Below are positions 31,878 through 43,994 of a stretch of DNA of 64,000 nt, piece after piece (position 1 is the stretch's first letter; each line of letters begins with the position of its first letter). The DNA is from Spirogloea muscicola (lineage: Eukaryota; Streptophyta; Zygnematophyceae; Spirogloeales; Spirogloeaceae). The stretch lies in contig WELB01000071.1 of the NCBI GenBank assembly GCA_009602725.1, forward strand, positions 500,649 to 564,648. The letters run 5' to 3'. The position numbers were made by a program, and so were the translations under genes. The notes under the pieces are model-generated. The model ran no database searches and was not told where the DNA came from. It worked only from the letters and a program-made list of their open reading frames with translations.

Positions 31878-34800
31878 ATGACCACGCGCGCCGCCAGGAG
31901 ACCCCGCGTCCTCCTCCTGTGGTCGCTGGCCCTGCTCCTGGCGCTGCTGGGCGCCTCGGTGGGCGGTGGCGCCTCGGACGACGGCGTCGGCTGGTGGGCG
32001 ACGCAGCGGCCGTCGTCGCTCCACTTGCCGCTGGTGCATGGCCGAGCCCTGCATGGCCTGGGTGCGGCGCCGCAGCCGGCTGGCGGCTGGCCAGAGAGCG
32101 CGCGCCGCCGGGACCTGCGGCGGCTCAACCGGCGCGGTGTAGTCGTCGCCTACGAGCTGGGCGGGGACTTCATCCACGTCGGGTGAGTGCTGCGCTCGCT
32201 GCCTGCAGCACTGCCGAGGAACTTCATCTTGTGGCCATCACAGCAGGCTATAGCTCAGCCGTCGAGGAGCCCATCTCATCTGGAATCAGCTGGAAGGCGA
32301 GCTGCGGCAGACATGGCCTCCGGAGCTGACGCGCGACTCCAACTGACTGTACAATCCTAGCGAAGTGGACAAGCGAGGAGTAGGGGCTGAGCACCAGCGG
32401 CAGGTTCAGCTGATATGCAGCAGCCTGCTCTTGGCGGCGCAGGTCGTACTATGTGAATGTGAGCCTGGGGTCGCAGGCGCAGAGCTTCCACGTCCAGGTG
32501 GACACAGGCAGCGACCTCTTCTGGGTCCCCTGCGACTGCTATGCCTGCGCGCAGACGTCGTCCTTCCTGGTCTGTCCGCAACTTTGCGACTTGATGGCAA
32601 TCACCTTGGCAGGGCATTGTGTGGGAGAGTCATGGCCACCACTGGCCTGCTGCCGCAGCTGCCTCCTCCTCAGAAGATGACCTGTCATGTCCGAGCTTCA
32701 TTCCTTGCTGCAATAGAGAATGCCCATTGTCCGCGCCTCTTACAGCAGGGCCACTTCTCCATAGAGGGTAAACTGACGCTCCTGCTTGCTTTCAAACCCT
32801 GCGCTGCAGCCAGTCAGCAAGTCTTTCGAGGAGTCCCGGTCGGCCACCTTCAGGGAGATCCATTGCCGCAGCGATCTCTGCCGCCAGCTGGCGTTGACGC
32901 CTCCTGCGGTCTTCGGGTGCGACCAGCAGCCGCAGGTCGTGCAGTGCGAGTACCTGTATACCTATGGCGACAATTCTTCCACCCAGGGCTTCCTCATCAA
33001 CGACGTCCTCCACTTTGACTATGGCAACGGCACTGCCGGCCAGGCTCCTATCAACTTTGGGTACATTGTTCTCCTGTGCTCCTGGACATGTTGGCATGTT
33101 GCATGCTCAGAATCATGATACAGTGCTTTAGATGGTAGACCTGTCCTGCTAAATATGGACCTCCAAAAGTAATCTAGACTACTAACCTCTCCCTGTACTG
33201 GTCTTCGGACCTTTTTCCGTCATTTTCAAGGAACAGTTGTGCGCATCTCACGCTCTGTGACCGTGCCATCACGAATTTCCGCCATTAAAGGGTCAGTCAG
33301 AGCCCTTTTTCTCTTTCCATGCTGCAGTTGCAGCTTCCTGCAGACCAAGGGCCTCTTGGATGGCAGCTTCGGCCTTGACGGAATCATGGGCCTGGGCCGG
33401 GGAGTCATCGGCCTCCAAACGCAGCTGGCAGCATCCTCGGTCGTGGCCAACGCGTTTGCGCTGTGCCTGGAGGGCGAGGCTGCAGGAGGCCACCTTGTGC
33501 TTGGCTCTGTGATAGCCCCGCGGGGCATGCACTACACATCCCTGCAGGCCATGGACTCCGAGTAATCTGAGCTGCCCAGCTACATGCATGTGAGATTGTA
33601 TTGCTTGCTGCTTGTTTACATCATAGGACAAACTGTAGGCAAGTCTCTGTGATCTTGCTTCAAAGCCAACATAGACCGAGGCGTGTCACGAAATGGCGTT
33701 GTCTTCCAAGTAGTGGTTGTTGTACATTATTGTATTGTCTATAGGAAAGAGCTCCTAACCAAGTCTAGCACATGCCTTGGACTTTGAAAGCATAGCACAT
33801 TGCAAGTGAAGCATTGCAGTCACTGTGTTCGTGCGATGCAGCACGTTTTACTACGTTGATATGACGGGAATTCGGGTAGGAGGTGTCGCCTTGGAGCTCA
33901 AGAAGAGCCTCTTTGCTGTGGACCCGTTCCAGGGTACAGGCGCGTTCTATGACAGCGGCACAACCTTCACCGTCCTTCCTAATAAGGCCTACTACTTGCT
34001 GTGGCAGGCGGTGAGTTTTCCATAAAGCTATCCGTAGGGTTCCTCCTCAAACAAGCCTTGTCCAGTCTCACAAGGCTGCAGCATGTAGCAGATTTCCTTC
34101 ACATCCTGCAGGCAGACTGTCATCCTGCTTTGTTTACCGTTCTTGAAGCCATAGCTGGTTGGAGCTTCTTACCTCCCTGCATTTGATCATCAGATAAAAA
34201 ACAGCAGCAACCTTCAGCAGCTCAATGAGACGGGGAGCTTTGACTGTGTCAGTGGTGCACCTATGTAAGAGAAGTTCTGTATCCATTGTCACAGATACAC
34301 AGATTATACCCTCTGTTTGGAGCTCTTGTGATGATTTGCACCAGTGCAAGCTGCTGCAACTTTTTGCTCCAGCATAATGATGGCATGTTGCAGTGCTTTC
34401 CTTGAAAGAACTTCTACACTATCTGTCGCAGATCAGACGAGAACCTGACTTCAATATTCCCAACCGTGAGCGTCATCTTCGCCAGCGGTGCAGAGTGGGA
34501 GCTCTCTCCACTTAATTATATGTTCAGACCGGTAAAGCTGAGAAGACCCAGACTAAGGATGCGCCGTCTGTCAGTCGCATGATAAAATTCTGCCATCCAC
34601 TTTAGTATCCACAAAAGTAATACCGTTTTAGAATGTGCTATTACATGCTTTTGACACTAGCTGCTTCTAGCAAAATCTTCCGCTGCAAAGTGAAGCTGTT
34701 TCTTTAGTCCCAAGCAATTGTTCTGAAGCTAATTGCAGCTTCGTTTCCTTCTCACAAACCCGCCCCGCAATGTCCGCCACCCACTCCCCCGACTCCCCTC

Positions 34801-37753
34801 CCCCACTCTTCCCTGGCCCTCCTCTGTTCCCATTTGCGCAGCCACCGGAGACTGCCACTCCAGACATTCTCTGCTTTGCTGCTCTGAACAACCTCCACAG
34901 TCGCGCTTCTCAACAGACTGTCTTTGGTGGTCAGAGCCACGCCCGAGGCTTGCTGTTGCTGCTTGTCTGTTCTGCCTTCCAGAGTACCACAGTGCTCCTC
35001 TTCCTTACTTCACTTGAGTTCACTCAGGAGTCACTTGCCCTTGTTTCGCCTCCTGTTGACAATCCTGCTGGTCAATACCCACAGCACAGGTGCCCAAATG
35101 TTTACAAGTGAAGCTGAAGCACTGCAGTTCCTGCAGAGACATGGATGCGAAACTTCTACATTTATTTTGACAGAGTGGCCAGCAGGATTGGTTGGGTAGC
35201 CATGAATTGTAAGGTTCTCTTCGCTTCATATATATCAAGCTTTGCCATACTCTTTGACTAGGTCGGCAAGATACGCAGGGCAGGGCTGATTGGCTTATCT
35301 TAAGGTCTGCTTAGCCTTGATTGACTGATTCGGACTCTGAAGCTTAAGTAGAGGGGCTTGCAGAGGAAGCTGAAGCTTGGCATCAGTGCTGCCTTTGTTG
35401 ATGTTGAGCCAGGCACCACTGGGCAGGTCCTCGCAGCGGCTCCCCCGCCGCAGGCGACCCAGCCGACTCCTCAGCCAGCAGGGCCATCTCCACCTTTGCT
35501 GCTGTTGCCGAGCCCGGCTCCAGTGCAAGCACCTCCACCTCTCCCACTGCAGTCCCCGTCTCCTGTGCCGACTCCGTTCTCTCCAGCCCTGGGTCAACCA
35601 GCTCCATCGCCTTACCCAGGTCAGCACCCTCCTCATCTTGCCTGCTTCAATGGCAGAGGTGTGCGTGGTAATACAGTATGCACAAAATTTTCTTGTGTGC
35701 TGCATTTTCAAGACACAGATCACTTCAATGGCTGGGTTGTTGAATCATGTTGACCTGCCCCAACAGGCGCCCCACTGGTGGAAGCCTCCTTTGCGTTGTC
35801 TGGTAAAGCAGTCGAGACAGTGTTGAGACAAGAAAGTACCCTTCTGTTGGACTTGAATTTCCAGCTGGCAACCCCTTCCACCAAGGTGTGTGATTTCATG
35901 TGGTCTATCTATTCTTATGTGTGCCTGGTGGGGCTATGTTGGCCGGTCCTTGCAACAGTGCACGAGTTGCTGAGCTTGTCACTTTGGATGAGCAGGTGTT
36001 GATCGAGAAGGTCCAGGACAAAGCTTTTGGAGACAATGTTACAACATATGTACAACTTGCAATTATCCCCAGCAGCACTAATACTAGCAGTATGTGAGTG
36101 CCATGCTCCGACTCCATGATTGCTTGGTTCCTCTAACGAAGCCGTTGGCCCTTGTGCTACTCCTTGTTGCTGCCAGCCTCTCAGTAGGGTGTTATCTTTC
36201 CGGCAATGCCAACTACTACTTAGTTAGTGCTTTGCTGGGGTGTGGCAGACCAGAGCTAGAGTTGAGGACAATAAAAGGAGCATTTGAGATGCTTCTGGTA
36301 GACCCCCTTCGTCTGCTACTATTTGCTGGACTTGGAGAACCCTCCCAATTTGAAGTCAGTCACCTCTCAGCCTAAAGGGGCTGAGTATTCCATCCTGCTT
36401 GTTGATGTTGTGTTTATTGCTTACAACCCTGCACTCTAGCACGAGAGGACTGGGTTGAGTTGTGGCACCATTGTGCAACAAGCTGTGCATTACTGAAATC
36501 TCAACAAAAGCAAATACTTCGAGCCTGCAATATTGCTGCTTAGCACACCCATCATGGTCCTGTTCAAGTCTTCTCCACTAAACCCTGTTGGCTGTGGCCT
36601 ACAATGGTCAGCCTGCAAGGGCTATCTCCTAATTGAGAGTGCACCTCTGTATGAAACAGCATACTCAAGAGCAGACTGCTAAACAGCAAAGCTTTCTGGT
36701 GATGGCAGGTACTCCACTTCCCATCCACTCTGATTGGAACTTCAAGACAAGACGGGCAAAGCGTCCCTCTTGTTACCTTCACCCTGCAGGCTGTTCCTGC
36801 AACTATTGAGAACAACGAGATGCAACTGACAAATCAGCTGGCCACAGCCCTGAAACTCAAGCCAAGTGAGGTGAGAAGCCTGCGACTGCTCGATGAAAGG
36901 TTGGCGCTATGCAGCTACAAGGGGGCTGTGTGGTGTGCTGCATGTGATGCTACATCTCGTCGTTACTCCCAATATCATCCTATTTAAATTCTGATGAAGG
37001 AGCACTTGTGAGCCAAGCTTGCATGTACGCTGTATTGGATAATATGGCAGCAAGTCGTCTGTCCATCAGAATTTCCAAGGCATCGTGACCACAAGTACTA
37101 TGACTTGCTCACATTTTGCAGTCTGTACAGTACAATATCACAGCTTCGCCTGCTGGGCAGCTCAAGCAGAGCCACGACAGCAACAAGACTACAATCGACT
37201 CCTTTTCAACAGTAGAGGCGCGCATTGTATCCCCCACAGGCACCACCTTCTGCAAGCAACGACTTTCACAGATTGCAAATTTTGTCACTTCTGCAGTTAC
37301 TAATGGCACACTGAGCTTCTACTCAAGTGCTTACGGGTCACCCAGGGAGGTGTCTGCATCCAGCACCCTCAGGGCCCTTGCTGGGGCCACTTATAGTCCT
37401 CCTCATAGCCAACCTCCACCTAAACCACCACCACCACCACATCCACTATCTGCACCACCGCCACCCTTGCCTGCTCGCGGTATGGGTTGATCTCCCTATT
37501 ACCATGTGCATGTCAACATTCTAATTAATGTGTAGCAGAGAAGTACTTCAATCAATGTTGTTTTAAAAACATGCAACACTGAAATGCACTTGGTCCCTAG
37601 TATGCACTGGATATGTTGACAATCCACCTGACTGTTGATCATGCTGTCAATTTTCCATGGACAGGTCTTGCTTGTACACATCATAACACCTGTCTGGTGG
37701 TCTTCTGGCTAGGACTACTTCTCAGCTTGGCTTCAGCGTACTCAGAGCAATAA
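31878..37753 (+). CDS. Secreted pepsin-like aspartyl protease with Pro-rich C-terminal half and probable GPI tail
   Basis: Sixteen exons join in phase: 31878-32182, 32443-32569, 32810-33060, 33328-33561, 33842-34010, 34194-34264, 34432-34531, 34842-34929, 35137-35213, 35364-35619, 35767-35885, 35996-36093, 36249-36297, 36709-36870, 37122-37479 and 37665-37753, giving about 850 residues. A basic start plus LLLWSLALLLALLGASVGGG looks like a signal peptide. The two catalytic sites are VDTGSDLFWVPC (exon 2) and FYDSGTTFTVLP (exon 5); the protease fold ends at RNFYIYFDRVASRIGWVAMN. A Pro-rich linker (exon 10) follows, then an unrecognised region with VTTYVQLAII and VQYNITASPAGQ, a second poly-Pro stretch and the hydrophobic end CLVVFWLGLLLSLASAYSEQ. 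This suggests a cell-wall or surface enzyme anchored by GPI or one membrane segment. Plant-type aspartyl proteases usually stop near 450-500 residues, so the C-terminal half is unusual. Exon 13 is short and least certain. Confidence 0.88.
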
Positions 37754-38417
37754 CCCATGCCAGAGTACGCGCGTGCTCAGTTGCGCCTCCTTAGCGATTT
37801 GAGTTAGTTTGTGGAACATGACTGCTACACCTGTAACCTCGTCGATTGGCGAATTTTGAGCATGCCGCAGCATCGTTTTCAGCTCTTAGGTTCTCCCTCA
37901 TTAGGTGATGTGCAACATGTGCAACCATCACTTGGATATCTGGTGTTGTCATCCCCATCCTGTATATTTGTGTTACTCAACTCCCCAGCATCATAGCACA
38001 GATAGTTGCAGAAGCTATACACCTCCTCGAGTAGTGTTTCAGCAGTAGGAGCAGTGGCTTGGACTACTACGACCACTGATGACTTTGGCATGAATTGGCA
38101 ATGAATACGCTACATAGTAGGGACAGAATCTTCACATCCTGAGACAATGTGGTAAGGGGCAAGCTTAGTAGCAAGCCTGCAAGGGCGAACCAAAGAAGGG
38201 AGTCTAAGATGAGCAGAGCTGATGATGAGAGTGCATTGCTGCTGGAGTGCAGTCTTCGTGATGCTGGCACTAACAGCTCCCGAGCCTCGCATCCGAGCAG
38301 ATTGGTAACATTGAATGTCTAACATTAAAAGTGCAGATTGGTGGCATTGAACGTCTAACAGCACAGTGCGAGGTATACAAGGGTGCTTGCTGCCCTGCCA
38401 TCGATCCTCTGCTGCGC
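37754..38417. other. Convergent intergenic region
   Basis: This holds the 3' flanks of the protease and of CDP-diacylglycerol synthase. No conserved coding sequence, repeat or RNA gene was recognised. A short direct repeat is visible: gcagattggtaacattgaat and gcagattggtggcattgaac around 38298 and 38334. Confidence 0.5.
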
Positions 38418-41400
38418 TCAATCTGCAAAGGGTGCATGTAGCGTTCTACAGTGCGACTTGGAGAGTGTTGCACCAGCTGCACTGCACAGGTGTCGCCCAA
38501 GCTCTAGATAAAGTTCTTGCTGCTCATCAATTCTCAGCTTGACAACCTGCAATCACAAAGCAAACCAATAAGCTTCCAGCAAAGGCTGGGGCGAAGGCTG
38601 GCCTCTGGCTCCATGCACACCAACATGCAGCTGACTGTATCTGTGCCATTGGAAACTCGTGAACAACAAGGACCTTCAATGTGATAACAATCAGGCCGTC
38701 AATCGATGCTCTTGCACAATTGCTCAAATTGCAATGAGCTGCTGTGAAAGCATAGGACAGCATATTCAGATGGCGCCTCAGTGACTTGACCTTGGACAAG
38801 AGGCTCTCCACAGAGACGTTGGATGATGAGATGAATGTGTGGTACCAAATCCAGGAGAACATGGCCATCACCATCTGCAATTGAGGCCGTCGCAAATTTG
38901 AAATTAAACATGAAGTAAGGATGTCAGCACAAGGCATCCAGACACATGAAAGAGCACAAAATGACGTACATCTTCTTACTTAGTCACATAACATGACATG
39001 ACACAATGTCGTGCTTGTCAGACCTGGCAGTCCATGCGATCTGTTATGCCACCGTGACCTGGAATGCTGTCTCCAAAGTCCTGCCATAAACGGTCCAAGC
39101 TCCACATGAGCGGCACTGCCAAGGCAAGCAGCAAAATGTGCAACAACATGGATCGCCAAGGAGGCATTGTGTACCTTAATCTTAAAAGCACGTTTGAAAC
39201 CGGAAGCAAAGAAGCCTCCAAAGGGAGCAATGCTTGAAGCAAAGACGCCGAAGGCTATAGCATGCCACTGCACAGGAGTGGCTGTGACGGTGTCCTGATG
39301 CAGCTGTCATGAAGCATCAATGGGTGTATCTTTAGAAAAATAACAAGATAACAAAGCCAATGTGCGGAGGTGCTTTGTGAGGTGGGTTTTGATCAAAATG
39401 ATCAGTAATGATCTCTACATCCTTAATGGATTGACTCAGTGCAGTATAATGTAGTTGCTTCCCTACTCTCCGCGGCTTCTTACAGACCTTAATCATCACC
39501 ATGCAACAAGTGCAACTTTTGGGAGGGCATATCTGAGCTGCCAAATTCAGTCTGTGCTCCATGCACAACAGGGGATCAAACCTACCTGACGTGGGAGCCA
39601 GTAGACTAGGCTGCTAGGCACACGATATGGTTGCAGCCGGAACATATTGCCGGGGTCACAGTGGAGACGTCCTACACCAAGATCCTGCAAGCACATTGCA
39701 CCAGTTGACATGTACAATACATCCATGAGGTGGACTGCCCTTCCTCTGAATTTATGCATTTCACAAATCTAGATAATTTGAGACCTCGATTCACGCAAGG
39801 CTGCTCATACTCCATGCCCTTATGGCACAGCTGTATACTTTTGGTAGGCAACAAGGGGCCGCAGTTTGAGGACTTAGGGATATTTAAAGAGCTCACTCGA
39901 CGAGGACAGGTAAGCCACTCGAAGCGACCCATGTAGCCAGCCAGCTGCACCCAGAAATATAAGGAACATGTCAGCATTTGCGAGTCTTTGTTTATGTCTC
40001 GACCTGCAATATAATGGAGACACAATTAGATACAGATAAACGCCCGGTTGTACTGCATGACCATGCGCAGCTTGGAACACCAATTGCCACAAAAAGATGA
40101 GTATAATACAGTTGCTTGAGCGAGTACTTCTGCGTAGATAGTCCAGTACATATACAGACCAGAAAAGCTGCGACTATTGTCGTGACAGAAGCTCCTAAAA
40201 AGCCCTCCCAGGTCTTTTTGGGGGATAGCTTGATCAAAGGCGTTCGCCCAAAAAAGACACCAAAGAAGTATGCCGCACAATCATTGATGATGATGAGAGA
40301 CGAAGGAAGAAGGAACCTGGTCAGCACATAGTCAAAGATAAGGTCAACAATGTCATCTTTCCCCTTGCATATGCTTACTTGGGCAACAGAAGCACATTGT
40401 CAAACGCTATTCTGAAGCTTGGGCTACACTGCTCAGCTCAAGATTATACACTCCCAAGGGCCGCGCTTCGCACCAAATAATTCCACGGAAGAGGTTCGCC
40501 ACAAAAAACGATGACTGGAATAGAACAACGAACAGGATCATGTGCGACCATGCATACTGGCCAAATTGGGCCTGGTATGACTTTTTCTGTAGCCGTAGGA
40601 TGAATATTACAAAACCTGTAAATAGCTCAGCACGTGGTCAGCCCCAGCAGTGTGGTTGCATGACCTTGGTTGCATGAGATTCACAAGCACATACTGGCAG
40701 ACATCATTGATTGTCACTTGCGACTTGCAAAAGACTGCAACCTCTGCGTGCTCAGCGGGTAGGGTACGGTCTGTAGGAACTTGAGTTTGTAAAACAAAAG
40801 ACATCAAGACGAGGTGCAAGCAAGACATCCAGAGGAAAGGTCTCTGCTAACATTTTTCTTGGACTAAGCAGCTGAATCCCTCTCACCCTTTCTTTTCGGG
40901 CTATAGATGCATACAAAGGTGCTGAAAAGTGTAGAGCGGAAGTAGACAGGATTGCATCACCAACCAGTTATATACATGGCATAACAGATGATGAGATGGT
41001 AGTCAACGAGCTTCACAACAAGTATCTTTGTGAAATGATACTCTTCGTCTCGGAAGGTGGAAACCGTTTCAAGGAATTGTTTGTACATGAACCTCCCATA
41101 TACGTATACCATGGCTGTGAAGAAGAACCACCTGCGCAGCTCCCACCTTGATGAGATCTTTGTAGGCCTCTTTCTACACCAGGCAACAGCTTCTGTAATG
41201 GCAGTAAAGACGCCAATAAAGATGCTCTAATTCTCAGGGTTTATGATGGATGCTGCACTCTGAGCAGCAATGGTGAGGCTTCGCTTCCAGCACAATGCGT
41301 CAGAGTAGGACCACTGCCTAGTAAACGGAATTGTACTTGGATCACCTACACACCAGTTTAGGAATCTGAAGCTAGGCAGAGCGTGCTTCTTCTGCTTCTG

Positions 41401-42056
41401 AGCATTGTTAGCCAGACCAAAGAGCTCCTTTGCCATCAGTGTCTGTGAAGGGCACAGGTCATGCTGGCGTGATCAGTGAAATGCAAACATATCAAATGCA
41501 CAGCTCAACCTTGCCGTGTTTCAGGAGTCTCACTCAAATCAGCCCAAGCCCAACCTTCTACCGTCTGTATATTTATGAACCTTTTCAATCAAGCCCGCGC
41601 AATGAAATCCTCATGATGGAATTGCAACAGGAACAATTGTAGCAAGATGCCAAAGGAAGCCAGCAGACTGATGCTGCCAGTCTGAGGGAAGTGCAAGCTC
41701 AGTGAGCCTATTACCATCTCAAAGCTCTCCTTCAGGAGCTCAGACTCTGCACCGGCACCTTACATGCCCTGTGACTGCATGTGACAGAACGGGGCAAGGT
41801 GCTTGCTGTAGCATGTGTGCACAGTGTGCCAGAGCCGTAGAGTTACCTGGAGGAGAATGATGAGGGCCCACACGTAGACGTGGCCGAGGTATATGACGGC
41901 CACGAAGCCCGCGATCATCACCGCCCCGGACAGCACCCTCGTGCGCATGCTGCTCAGCTTCTTGAAGTTGCGCCGGAGCTGGTCCTTGGGGCTGGGCGCC
42001 ATGTCGCCCTCCTGCGCCCTCACCCCGCACAGCCGAGGCGATAGGAGCGCCGCCAT
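38418..42056 (-). CDS. CDP-diacylglycerol synthase (phosphatidate cytidylyltransferase), ER type
   Basis: The enzyme makes CDP-diacylglycerol from phosphatidate and CTP, the precursor of phosphatidylinositol and phosphatidylglycerol. Eleven minus-strand exons join in phase: 42056-41847, 41442-41354, 41131-40965, 40615-40474, 40316-40160, 39944-39897, 39684-39586, 39294-39175, 39080-39024, 38874-38791 and 38546-38418, giving 433 residues (plant enzyme about 420). Recognised blocks are [110 protein letters not shown] and [20 protein letters not shown]. The family signature spans exons 8-9: [10 protein letters not shown] then [19 protein letters not shown]. Several membrane helices are evident. 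The C-terminal [13 protein letters not shown] matches the plant end. No leader is obvious, so the ER is the likely site. The hydrophilic first 30 residues precede the first helix, as in plant CDS1/2. Confidence 0.94.
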
Positions 42057-42600
42057 GACTGTGGACCAGTACTGAGAACCCTGCCTACGGCCGTCAAGGA
42101 AGCAAGCGCTCTGTGGGCCTGCTCAGCTCTCCGGCCGCCTGGTCCCAGCACTGCAGCTGTAGCACGGGGGCGCTACTGGGAGCTTTAGGGGACGTTCCCG
42201 TAGCTGGTGCGCCGAGCCGCAGGAACGACGGCGCCTCGCCAAGAGGCTCAGACGAGCTGGACGGAGCACAAGGGTCTCAGATTCCCAGCGCAGGGGCTGC
42301 GGGCGAGGGGACTGACGTGGGAGTGGTCCTCGCCGGCTGCGCCGGCGGCGCCGCCGTTCCCGCCGGAACCCTGCCGCCTCCTGCGGCGCGGCTGCTGCGG
42401 CGGCCGCTCGCGGGCCGCCGCCNCGGGCGAGAGCGCCGCGGGCAGCGCCCGGGCCAGGCAGTTGCGGCAGCGGGCCCCCGCGGAGATGATAAGGGCGCGA
42501 GAGGGAGGCTGGGAGCTGTGCCTCTGGTTGCTCCGACGTCCGTCTTTCGTTTGGAGGTAGCGGCTATTCCACGAAGACGAGGGACCTGAACCGTTCACTT
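42057..42600. other. GC-rich 5' flank of CDP-DAG synthase with one undetermined base
   Basis: This is very GC-rich DNA with an undetermined base at 42423. Frames on both strands are long only because of base composition. No family is recognised. A promoter or CpG-rich 5' region is likely. Confidence 0.4.
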
Positions 42601-42790
42601 GTGGCGGCTGTCCACGGCCCGCTGCCCATTTGGAAAGAAGTGGCAAAGGGGGCAAGGGCATTTGGAAGAAGAAGTGGCACTCCCAATGGGGGCAAGGGCT
42701 GCGTAAAGCCAGCCCAAAGTTTGATAAAAGGTTCGGAAGAGTGTGGGTCCAACTAGGAACGGTACCAGACGGTGCTGAGTAGCCCTCAGC
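42601..42790 (-). repeat. Hairpin repeat copy, minus strand
   Basis: Minus-strand reading gives ttccgaaccttttatcaaac, gggctggctttacgcagccc, ttgcccccattgggagtgcc. Arms gggctg and cagccc flank an eight-base loop exactly as in the copy at 13848. The extra ttgcccccattggg part is the best pre­served of all copies. Confidence 0.65.
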
Positions 42791-43994
42791 GGGGCTGTCG
42801 GCATGCTGCCGCGTGGCAGGGAGATTGGAGCAGCCCCGTCAGCAGGTCAGGTGGTCGCCGTCAGGGACTATCTCGAGAGCGCACGCATCCTCGGATGTGA
42901 AAAGACAGAGCGCTTCAAAGAAAGCTCTTCACGAGAAAGCTTTTCCCTGAAACTGAAACAGCCCAAAACGGGGCATTGGTGTGAAAGGCCTTGCCCAGCA
43001 ATCGCTTGGGCAAACGCTATGGGCGAGCACTTTGCTTTCTTGGGCAAGTTCGAAGGAACCGCAAAGCGTGAAATTACATACCCACTCAAAATTGCGACAA
43101 TATGTGGGAGCTTAACCCTAGTCAGGAGCTGGAAGTCAGAGTAGCTTGCAGCCGATTTAAACGGTCCCTGGACCTTTAACTTGATTTGTTACTCTCCTCT
43201 TCCTCATCTGACACAATGTTGTCTCCCTTAGTTGCTTGTGTCATTGTCTCCCTTGCTGACATTTTTTTCTTATGCTGTAGTCTTGTTGACAGCTCTATTG
43301 ACAGCCCACTTATGTCTAGCACTCTCAAATCTTCCTTTTCAGTAGCCGGATATTGTCAATCATCAGCTTGCGATGTCAACAAAAGGTTGTTATAAACTAC
43401 ATCACAGCCCTGCACAGATAAGTGTTCCATTTTCAATTGCATTTTACAGTGTGGCAGGTATCTCATTCCTACATGTTTCAGCGCGCTGCTAATAGACTCG
43501 CTATATCACAAGTTACGTCATCAAGTTTCACTTCTCATACCCGTGCTTCATGATTGTCCAATTTTGAAATGTAATCCTCGTGAGCATGCATGTGAACAAC
43601 CAAGCTGTTCGTCTACAAAGCAATACAGTAGTCACCAGATTCTGGACATCATTCCAATTGAAAGGATTATTTTGTATAGCATCAGGATGTAAGTTCCCAT
43701 CACAGGCTGTGGGCAGAATGCTCAACTTATTGTGTCCTGATTTAATCCTGACTGATGGAAATTGCTTATTCGCGCCACAAGGGCTCAAAGAATGTGCGAG
43801 AGGTCCTATGCTCAGTTCATATACCTTCTATACTAATATAACTCTCAAACGACCCACATCGACACTTTGACAAATAGAAGTGTATCATATGAGTTGATAC
43901 CTGATCGAGTACCTAACGTCACCGTTATCAACCTATACACAACTCTTTAGCGAAGAATAATAATGAATGGGCTCAAAGAGTACGAGCATCATGC
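42791..43994. other. Unassigned intergenic DNA
   Basis: A plus-strand frame at 42803-43144 (starts MLPRGREIGAAPSAGQVV, contains FAFLGKFEGTAKREITY) has no recognised relatives or supporting exons and is not called. From 43150 the DNA is AT-rich with short frames only. It may include the 3' flank of the pyrophosphatase gene. Confidence 0.4.

Noticed and set aside
36094-36375. A 93-codon hydrophobic ORF (PLALVLLLVAASLSVGCYL) in the protease gene
   Set aside because: It overlaps an intron and the small exon 36249-36297 in another frame. Exon phase across the gene supports the small exon, so the hydrophobic frame is probably intronic.
42803-43144. A 113-codon plus-strand ORF with ordinary composition
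   Set aside because: There is no family match, no splice partners and no neighbour support. It is left as unassigned DNA.
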